Made by a program: the position numbers and the translations under genes. DNA of 64,000 nt, from positions 124,001 to 188,000 of the forward strand of contig NZ_JAJKLK010000007.1 in the NCBI RefSeq assembly GCF_020982545.1, in the 5' to 3' direction. This DNA comes from Streptomyces sp. MNU76 (GTDB lineage: Bacteria > Actinomycetota > Actinomycetes > Streptomycetales > Streptomycetaceae). The notes beneath the pieces are model-generated. The model had not been told where the DNA came from and made no database searches. It saw only the letters and a program-made list of their open reading frames with translations. Below are positions 58,296-64,000 of this stretch, in pieces (the first letter of the stretch is position 1; every line of letters starts with the position of its first letter).

Positions 58296-59489
58296 CTACC
58301 GTGCGGCCTTCTCGAGCGGCTCATAACGTCGGCCAGCGGCGACCACCGCCCGGATCGCCTTCAGCGCACCGAGGTCTTCGAGAGGATCGCCGTCGACCGC
58401 CAGCAGGTCCGCGCGGAAACCCGGAGCTACCCGGCCGGTCGTCTCGCCCAATCCCAGCGCGTCGGCCGCGTCGGCGGTCGCCATGCCGAGGATCTTGCTG
58501 TTCGGCAGGCCGAGGTGGGCATAGAAGGACAGCGTGGGCACCAGTCCGTCGAAGCCCGCCCGCTGGACTCCCGCGTCGGTACCGGCGATGAGCTTGGCGC
58601 CCGCCTCGGCCATCTGCCGGACCAGGTCGAACATGACCGCGGCTCGCTCCTCGCCGAAGAACCGGGGGAGCATCTGCCAGTGCGGGCTGACGGCCGGGCA
58701 GACGGCGATGCGCTCGTCGATGATCTGCTTCAAAACGTTCTGCGGGAGGTCGAAGCCGTCGCTCGTCATCCACGTGCAGTGCTCGATCGTGTCCACGCCC
58801 GCTTCCACGGCCGCGATGATGCCGTCCGTTCCATGCGCGTGGGCTGCCACCGGCACACCGGCCTTGTGGGCCTCGTCCACCAGGGCGTGCAGTTCCTCCG
58901 GGGAGAACTGGCTCTGCCAGCTCTTCGGCCCGTCCTTGGTCAGACCGCCACCGGTCACCATTGCCTTGATCACGCCGGCACCGGCTGCGATGTTGCGCCG
59001 GACCAAGTCCCGGGCCTCGGCCGCCCCAGAGATCTCGCCCCCCAAGAAGTGGCAGTGGCCGCCGGGCGAGGTCGCGGGCGTGCCTGCGGACACGATCCGC
59101 GGTCCCGGCGTACTGCCGCTGGTGATCTCCGTATCCAGGCGAAGCGCCAGGCCGTTGCGGTCTCCCAGGTCTCGCGCCGTCGTCACGCCGCTGTGGAGGA
59201 GCTGCTCCGCACGGCTGCGCATGTCCTGGAGCAAGGTCTCGTCGCTCGACTCGTGGAGCGTGGCCACGGGGTCCGCGCCACCGTCGAACGCGAGGTGTAC
59301 GTGGGCGTCGATGAGGCCAGGCAGGACCGTTCCCCCGGGGAACGCAAGGTGAACCGCGTCCGTGCCGGCCCGTTCCGCGATCTGCGCACGCGGCCCCACC
59401 GCGGTGATCGAGTCGCCTTCGATGAGGATCGCGCCGTCGTCCAGGTAGGTGCCGGAGCCGACCAGGACTCGGTCAGCAGTGATCAGCAT
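58296..59489 (-). CDS. Metal-dependent amidohydrolase
   Basis: The 397-residue protein is a full-length amidohydrolase-superfamily enzyme: metal ligands HVH in LIDAHVHLAF, a Lys/acid bridging segment VIKAMVTGGG, His in AAHAHGTDGI and EHCTWM, and the catalytic Asp in AGTDAGVQ. It resembles imidazolonepropionase/prolidase-like hydrolases. The substrate cannot be told. It follows the MAB_1171c-like gene on the same strand after 23 bp. Confidence 0.88.
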   Translation of the reverse strand: MLITADRVLVGSGTYLDDGAILIEGDSITAVGPRAQIAERAGTDAVHLAFPGGTVLPGLIDAHVHLAFDGGADPVATLHESSDETLLQDMRSRAEQLLHSGVTTARDLGDRNGLALRLDTEITSGSTPGPRIVSAGTPATSPGGHCHFLGGEISGAAEARDLVRRNIAAGAGVIKAMVTGGGLTKDGPKSWQSQFSPEELHALVDEAHKAGVPVAAHAHGTDGIIAAVEAGVDTIEHCTWMTSDGFDLPQNVLKQIIDERIAVCPAVSPHWQMLPRFFGEERAAVMFDLVRQMAEAGAKLIAGTDAGVQRAGFDGLVPTLSFYAHLGLPNSKILGMATADAADALGLGETTGRVAPGFRADLLAVDGDPLEDLGALKAIRAVVAAGRRYEPLEKAAR

Positions 59490-59512
59490 CTCGTCTCCTT
59501 GGTGTTCGGTGG

Positions 59513-60628
59513 TTACACGGGAAGACGCAGTGCGTCCGACACCGCGATCAGCTGCCGGACATCCGCTTCCCGGTTGTCGTCCTGGGGCATGGCCAGCGGT
59601 ACCGCCTGACGTGGCGCAAGGGCACCCTTGCCGATCGTGGTCACGGCATGGCGGAGGCGTTGGGCCAGCTCAGCAGGGGCGAGGCCGAGGACTTCGGTGT
59701 CCTCGGCCGTGTAGCCCAGGTAGGGACTGATGTCGACCAGCCCGTCACGACACTCCACTATCCGCCGGTGATAGCGCCGGTGCACTCCGCGCGCCCGCCA
59801 CCGGTCCCGAAGCGTCGAGGAAGGGGGCCTCAGCACGTTCTCGGGGTATGTCTCGGCGAGCAGTTGCCACAAGGGGGTGAGCCGACGGTGGTCACGCCGG
59901 TGGCGGAGCCAGAGCTTCAGGGACGTGACCCTGGCGCGGGCCCCGGAGTAGGTGACGCCTGCGACGAAGAGCAGGATGGACACCACCAGCAGGAATGCCA
60001 CTCCGGTCATGAGGGGCTGCGGTACAGCCCCGCCGCTCCACCGGATCGCGACGATGACCGCACGGACAGCGCAGGCCACCGCCATCGCGGTGAGGCCGAT
60101 CGCGGCCATCCACAGGCCCGTGGCGTGCGGGCGCCTGGACATGCGGGCATACCGGCGAGTCCACCACCCGGCGGCGCCCAGGGCGTACATGAGGTACAGG
60201 CCGGCACCGCCGTAGAAGAAGGCGATCTGCGGGGTCGTCATGTCCGCCGTGCTGAACGAGCCGGCGAAGACCTCGTTCGGAACGGACTCGGCGGCCACGG
60301 TGATCGACACCGCTACGAGCGTGACGACGACGGCTTCCCGCCGCGCCCGGAGCCGCCCGGCCTTCTCGTCTGCCGAGTAGAGGTAGAAGCACATCAGGAA
60401 GTAGACCGTCACCAGGAGCAGCAGGTTCTGGATCAGCTTCGCCGTGCCGTGGCCGGCCACGGTGTCGACGCCCGAGGCGCCGCCGGGCATGGCCACGGGG
60501 TACGAGAGCGCGGCGCTGAGCAGGCACAACGTGACGGATCGGAGAGGGGCGTCGTGGGGGGCTCGCGACCACTGGTACAGCTTCCAGATGACGGCAGCCG
60601 CGATGCCCAAAAGGAGCAGCTCAGTCAC
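59513..60628 (-). CDS. MAB_1171c-family putative transporter
   Basis: The 371-residue protein has about seven hydrophobic helices in its first 225 residues (LLLLGIAAAVIWKLYQW; NLLLLVTVYFLMCFYLYSA; IAFFYGGAGLYLMYALGAA) and a soluble C-terminal part with RDGLVDISPYLGYTAEDTEV. This matches the MAB_1171c-type membrane proteins that accompany XRE and ImmA-like genes in Streptomyces. Transport activity is only inferred from the family name. The gene starts three bases after the ImmA-like gene ends. Confidence 0.8.
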   Translation of the reverse strand: MTELLLLGIAAAVIWKLYQWSRAPHDAPLRSVTLCLLSAALSYPVAMPGGASGVDTVAGHGTAKLIQNLLLLVTVYFLMCFYLYSADEKAGRLRARREAVVVTLVAVSITVAAESVPNEVFAGSFSTADMTTPQIAFFYGGAGLYLMYALGAAGWWTRRYARMSRRPHATGLWMAAIGLTAMAVACAVRAVIVAIRWSGGAVPQPLMTGVAFLLVVSILLFVAGVTYSGARARVTSLKLWLRHRRDHRRLTPLWQLLAETYPENVLRPPSSTLRDRWRARGVHRRYHRRIVECRDGLVDISPYLGYTAEDTEVLGLAPAELAQRLRHAVTTIGKGALAPRQAVPLAMPQDDNREADVRQLIAVSDALRLPV

Positions 60629-60631
60629 GGG

Positions 60632-61285
60632 TTACAGCCACCCTCGCCGGTCACCGAGGGCCTGCTGAACGCGGCGGAGCGAGGGATCCTCTGAGAGCGG
60701 GGGAACTTCGTCGAGCACCGACGACCACTCCAGGACGATCGTGGCCGCGAGCTCGACCTCGCACTCTTCCCCGTCGTCGTACGAACAGCGCCGGGCCACA
60801 CGCCGGACCAATGCGGGATCCAGTACCGGAATCAGGGTCGCCCAGCCCTCGACGAAGTCGTCCGGAGCCTCCTGCTCCTCCGCAAGCTCCTCCGCAGCCT
60901 GTTCGCCTTCGGCCACGATGACGTGAAACACCTCATGCAGGATGATGTGCCATTGGTGCAGGCGCGTCGTCTCCTGCTGATAGAGGATCACGTCCATCTG
61001 GGGCATATCAACCCACAGCCCGGACGGTCCCGGCTTCTCCAAGGGGAACGGTCGAAGAACGATCGGGCGCCCGCGCCTCTCGCCAAGCGCCCGGCACAGC
61101 TCTTCCACATCCAGCGGAGGCTGTATCCCGAGGTCCTGAAGCTCTCGCCGCAGTCGACGGTGCAGGTCGCTCTCCGCCGTCCGCTTCTCAGCCGTACGCC
61201 ACCGTCCCAACCACCGCCGGCTCACCTTGCCCTGCGCAGGGACCTCGGATTCTGCCGCGCGGCGGTCACGCCTTTCCGACCACAT
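60632..61285 (-). CDS. ImmA/IrrE-like metallopeptidase-domain protein
   Basis: The ATG at 61285 follows AAGGGGA and begins a 217-residue protein. The zinc motif is HEVFHVIV (H-E-x-x-H) within LHQWHIILHEVFHVIVAEGE; upstream is QPPLDVEELCRALGERRGRP. ImmA/IrrE peptidases cleave XRE repressors in response to stress, so the XRE gene at 57.3 kb is a plausible target. It is the first gene of a three-gene minus-strand operon with the MAB_1171c-like and amidohydrolase genes. Confidence 0.8.
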   Translation of the reverse strand: MWSERRDRRAAESEVPAQGKVSRRWLGRWRTAEKRTAESDLHRRLRRELQDLGIQPPLDVEELCRALGERRGRPIVLRPFPLEKPGPSGLWVDMPQMDVILYQQETTRLHQWHIILHEVFHVIVAEGEQAAEELAEEQEAPDDFVEGWATLIPVLDPALVRRVARRCSYDDGEECEVELAATIVLEWSSVLDEVPPLSEDPSLRRVQQALGDRRGWL

Positions 61286-61891
61286 CAGTAATCCCCTTCG
61301 CACTGACCGTTGATGGCTCCGGCGTGGAGCCGGGCGACGGTCGTACTGAGCCAACAGCGTTCAGTTCCCGTACGGCACAAAGAGAACGGAAGGGATCATC
61401 AGCATCGAAGGACAACGCCTCGGTATGTGCTGCCGAACAGCGCTGCAAGGGTTGCGCGCATATGCATCCACACCTCCCCAACACGCCAAGATCACGTACG
61501 CAAATGAGCAACGAACCGTGACTCAGCGTCTCCCCGGAGCCTTCGGGAACCTGCTTGGACATTACGCGAGACCGGAAGTGAGGAGTGGCGAGAAATCGCC
61601 CCCAAAGCCGCAGCATGCGCCGTCGCCAGCGACGCACTAAACCATGCCAAATTGCCCGCCTCGGTTATGGATCACGCCCCTGAACTGGTGCTTCAAAATC
61701 TGACGTGCGCGCATCAAATCCACACCTTTGGCATATGCGGCTGTTATCGATCTGAGACCATTCGGCGTCGAGCGACCGGGACATATGGTTAGCAATTTGG
61801 GCAAATCCAATTCTGCCGTTACGGGCAGGAGGAGTGTGGGCGTGGTCACTTCGGGGCAGTTCAGGCATCGCTCGCTATTACGCTTCCGGCC
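61286..61891. other. Intergenic region, relatively AT-rich
   Basis: This 600-bp stretch has clearly lower GC than its neighbours, especially 61640-61860. Only weak short frames are present; one on the minus strand (61637-61849, AYAKGVDLMRARQILKHQFR) looks protein-like but has no ribosome site or recognised family. It probably contains divergent promoters for the ImmA operon and the PPOX gene, and may be a junction scar of the element. Confidence 0.4.
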
Positions 61892-62332
61892 ATGTCAATC
61901 GAGATACGCAACCAAGCCGATGACTACTTGGGGTTCTGGAGTGAGTACCACCTGTGCACACTGACGACAGTGCGTCCTGACGGCAGTCCGCACGTTGTGC
62001 CCGTCGGGGTCACTCTTGACGCTGACGCTGGCGTCGCACGGGTTATCACCCGCAAATCCAGTAAGAAAGTCACCAACATCCTTGCCGCGCACCCCGGTCA
62101 GGCTCGCGCAGCCGTCTGCCAAGTCGATGGAGGGCGCTGGGCCACGCTGGAGGGCACAGCCGAAGTCCGTACGCACCCGGACGCTGTCGACGATGCCGTA
62201 GCGCGCTACGGCAACCGATACCGTCGGACGCCCGCGCCGGATCCCGAGCGAGTGGTCATCGAGATCACCATCGAGCGAGCCATGGGTAACGTGGACGTGC
62301 CCAAGCCGAAAGCCGCGAACGCCGCTGACTAG
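61892..62332 (+). CDS. PPOX-class F420-dependent oxidoreductase
   Basis: The 146-residue protein has the split-barrel PPOX fold: YHLCTLTTVRPDGSPHVVPV near the start, RVITRKSSKKVTNILAAHPG, and a C-terminal VVIEITIERAMGNVDV. The K-S-S-K-K-V segment is typical for cofactor phosphate contacts. Members reduce substrates with F420H2 or bind FMN. The substrate is unknown. Its stop overlaps the convergent dioxygenase gene by four bases. Confidence 0.85.
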   Translation: MSIEIRNQADDYLGFWSEYHLCTLTTVRPDGSPHVVPVGVTLDADAGVARVITRKSSKKVTNILAAHPGQARAAVCQVDGGRWATLEGTAEVRTHPDAVDDAVARYGNRYRRTPAPDPERVVIEITIERAMGNVDVPKPKAANAAD

Positions 62333-63093
62333 GTGTTCGATCCACGGCGGAATTCGGACAGCGGATTGGTGACGGCCTCCCGCCACCGCTCCCGGTGACC
62401 GCTGGCGTGGAGCCGGTAGTACACCGTCTCGCGTCGCCCTTCGTCGGCCGCACCGTCGTGGTTGCCGATGTTGTGAGCAAGCAAGTAGTGGGCGAACAGC
62501 ACGCTGCCTGCGGGACCGACCGCCTGCGTCGACTCGCCCAGTTCGACCTTGGGGTATGGGCCCGGATTCATGTCCTCGACGCGCGCGAGGGCGTCTGCGC
62601 CACGTTGAGCCAGGTACTGCCCGAAGCGCAGATGGGTGCCCGGCCAGACCCACAGGTTCCCCCGGTGCCGCTGGCAATGGTCGGTGAGCCATACGCCGGC
62701 CAGCAGCGAGAAGGAGCCTGGGCGTCCGTCCGGTTCACCCGGCGTCAGGCCGTCAACGTGCGGGCCGCCAGGCCGCTGCGGCCACGGCGGGACCGTTGTC
62801 GCCACCTGCGCGAAATCAGGGTCCTGCACATCGAGATCCGAACGCAGCAGCTGGCCGGCAAGCTCCCCGACACCCGTCTCCCGGTAGAAGTCGAGCAGTG
62901 GATGCCCCTCCGGGGCGAAGCGCGGCCACAGGAAATACGGTCCGACGTGATCGTCGGCGTGAGGTTGCTGCTCCAGCAACGCAGCGACCAGCTCGCGCCC
63001 TTCGGCGATCTGCTCGCCGCTGAGCACGTCGGGGATCACCACGAACCCCTGTCGGCGGAACGCGGTCCTCGTCTCGGCGGTGATCGTCACCAT
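62329..63093 (-). CDS. Phytanoyl-CoA dioxygenase (PhyH) family protein
   Basis: The ATG at 63093 gives a 254-residue protein. It has the N-terminal FRRQGFVVIPDVLSGEQIAE segment, the iron ligands H-x-D in GGPHVDGLTP and the distal His in HYLLAHNIGNH, with an R-x-T-V-Y-Y-R segment for 2-oxoglutarate. This fits Fe(II)/2-oxoglutarate-dependent hydroxylases of the PhyH family. The substrate is unknown. A TTG twelve codons upstream is an alternative start. Confidence 0.85.
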   Translation of the reverse strand: MVTITAETRTAFRRQGFVVIPDVLSGEQIAEGRELVAALLEQQPHADDHVGPYFLWPRFAPEGHPLLDFYRETGVGELAGQLLRSDLDVQDPDFAQVATTVPPWPQRPGGPHVDGLTPGEPDGRPGSFSLLAGVWLTDHCQRHRGNLWVWPGTHLRFGQYLAQRGADALARVEDMNPGPYPKVELGESTQAVGPAGSVLFAHYLLAHNIGNHDGAADEGRRETVYYRLHASGHRERWREAVTNPLSEFRRGSNT

Positions 63094-63459
63094 GACGTTA
63101 AGTGCAGCAGGCAGCGCCTTCTCCAGCAATCGAATTACCCGCTGCGCGCCGTGCCCGCACGCCGGTCGCAGTCAGTGCCGACATCTCGTACAAGATCAAC
63201 GCCGAAGCTCATCGACCGTGGCGCTGACGGGCTTCCGCCATCCGGCTGGGGGCTCGCCACCTGCGGACACTGCCTATGGTGGAGGAGCGGGCGTGCGGTC
63301 CTTCGCTCTGCTGGAAGCCGAGGAGCGCGGGCGGAGATCCTCGGCCGCTACGGCACGGACAGCGTGGTCGGGCGATTCACCGCAGGACCGCACCCGCCAA
63401 CCACGAGAGCGTGGCGCGGGTGCAGGCCGACAAGGCTGGGCCGACGCTGTAGGCCCTGA
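63094..63459. other. Intergenic region, no intact gene
   Basis: This 366-bp gap has no credible intact gene. Short pieces in different plus-strand frames (AEILGRYGTDSVVGRFTA; ANHESVARVQADKAGPTL) could be debris of a decayed gene, but the family is not recognisable. Confidence 0.3.
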
Positions 63460-63927
63460 TCAGCCCAGATAGGGGTAATTGCCAGAGAGGTAGTGGCCGA
63501 TCTGCTCCCGCATGCTCGCGTGGATGTCGAGGCCACCAAGTTCCTCGGGAAGAACCCAGCGCACGCCGTCGGCCTCGTCGTTCACCGTCGGAGCGCCGCC
63601 GACCGGGCGGCCGATGTAGGCGGCTTCGTACTGCTGCCGGATCTCACCGTCGGTGTACTCGATGATGTGCGCCGGGTTCGAGTAGACGCCCAGGAACCCG
63701 GTGACCTCGGCGACGATGCCGGTCTCCTCCTCGCATTCGCGGACGGCGCACTGCGCGGGGCTCTCCCCGATGTCCTGGGCGCCACCCGGCAGGGCCCACT
63801 GTCCGGTGTCGCGGCGTCGCTGGAGAAGGATCGCGCGCTCGTCATTGACGACGAGGAGGTTGCAGGCCGGGATCAGTGTGTTGGCCTTGGGCGCCTTCGG
63901 GGCGTTGTAGTACTCAGTCCTGCCCAC
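63460..63927 (-). CDS. Nudix hydrolase
   Basis: The 155-residue protein contains the Nudix box GGAQDIGESPAQCAVRECEE followed by ETGI, matching G-x5-E-x7-R-E-U-x-E-E-x-G-U. Nudix enzymes hydrolyse nucleoside diphosphates linked to another group. QRRRDTGQWALPGG precedes the box as usual. The GTG at 63927 overlaps the end of the upstream partial gene by 14 bases. Confidence 0.92.
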   Translation of the reverse strand: MGRTEYYNAPKAPKANTLIPACNLLVVNDERAILLQRRRDTGQWALPGGAQDIGESPAQCAVRECEEETGIVAEVTGFLGVYSNPAHIIEYTDGEIRQQYEAAYIGRPVGGAPTVNDEADGVRWVLPEELGGLDIHASMREQIGHYLSGNYPYLG

Positions 63928-64000
63928 GCTGGTGGTGCTCCTGACGGTCGGGCGCCCAGGGGCGCGCGGTGTTCCATACGGCTTCGAAGTTCTCGGTGTA
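63914..64000 (-). CDS. C-terminal fragment of an unidentified protein
   Basis: The frame enters from beyond the window end and stops at 63914-63916 after 28 codons (TENFEAVWNTARPWAPDRQE and a short end). It overlaps the Nudix start and so is probably in the same operon. The ending, an F-x-x-V/L-W motif followed by a short polar tail, is seen in small regulators paired with Nudix genes in Streptomyces, but no family can be assigned. Confidence 0.35.
   Translation of the reverse strand, partial: YTENFEAVWNTARPWAPDRQEHHQRGQD

Noticed and set aside
61637..61849. A minus-strand 70-codon frame
   Set aside because: It reads slightly protein-like but has no ribosome site, no recognised family and lies in an AT-rich gap; mentioned only in the region description.
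63269..63452. Possible small gene or toxin-antitoxin fragment
   Set aside because: Protein-like pieces lie in different frames and cannot be assigned to a family; probably debris.

Overview
The window is high-G+C actinobacterial DNA, almost certainly Streptomyces or a close relative. The evidence is strong GC3 bias, GTG/ATG starts with GGAG-type ribosome sites, and lineage-typical families: WhiB, DUF397, DUF317, DUF2637, an SCO6880-like protein, a MAB_1171c-like transporter and STAND/TPR regulators. It is accessory DNA dominated by a large conjugative element. No integrase, att site or tRNA was recognised, so integrative element versus plasmid cannot be decided here.

Layout. (1) 1-9.4 kb is a defence-like flank: a GIY-YIG tail, a DGQHR protein, a small adaptor plus STAND/TPR pair, a broken DUF397 gene cut by a complete IS3-family element (4858-6148, 3-bp target duplication), an XRE regulator with a small membrane protein, a NucS/DUF5655-like nuclease and an N4/N6 DNA methyltransferase. 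(2) 9.9-17.4 kb is a type IV secretion (T4SS) operon on the + strand: C40 cell-wall hydrolase, VirB2-like small membrane protein, VirB8/TcpC-like, VirB6-like, SCO6880-like, DUF6238 and VirB4 ATPase. (3) 17.5-38.6 kb is a long run of mostly unknown cytosolic-type proteins around a VirD4/TraG coupling ATPase (23.2 kb). They include a paralogous two-domain family, tandem DnaB-N domains, DUF4913, a RelE-like protein, a double HxlR protein and DUF317 proteins. Most end in the same kind of disordered basic C-terminal tail (an A-R-A-R-T-T-x-P-like core, then a Pro/Ala-rich stretch ending in Arg). (4) 38.7-44.6 kb holds MFS, GNAT, more DUF317 and small proteins, closing with a perfect 18-bp hairpin. 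(5) 44.9-49.3 kb holds a glycerophosphotransferase-like gene interrupted by about 20.7 copies of a 7-bp repeat (probable phase variation), converging on a second STAND gene with a degenerate P-loop. (6) 49.4-56.5 kb, on the - strand, is the mobilisation/replication module: relaxase, MobC, a hairpin cluster that looks like oriT, DUF2637, WhiB, a DnaC-like loader and a Rep-like protein, controlled divergently by an XRE repressor at 57.3 kb. (7) 58.3-64 kb is chromosomal-type cargo: amidohydrolase, MAB_1171c/ImmA cassette, PPOX oxidoreductase, PhyH-type dioxygenase and Nudix.

How it works together (inference): the relaxase/MobC complex nicks the hairpin cluster near 52.2 kb. The VirD4-like ATPase brings it to the VirB4/VirB6/VirB8/C40 channel. 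The tailed proteins interleaved with the channel genes may be passenger proteins carrying a shared C-terminal export signal. This is the most interesting hypothesis in the window and is untested. Several genes have single-base frame breaks (DUF397, DnaB-N, C5 methyltransferase, DUF317, the 38.1-kb gene, GNAT); decay and assembly indels cannot be told apart from sequence alone.
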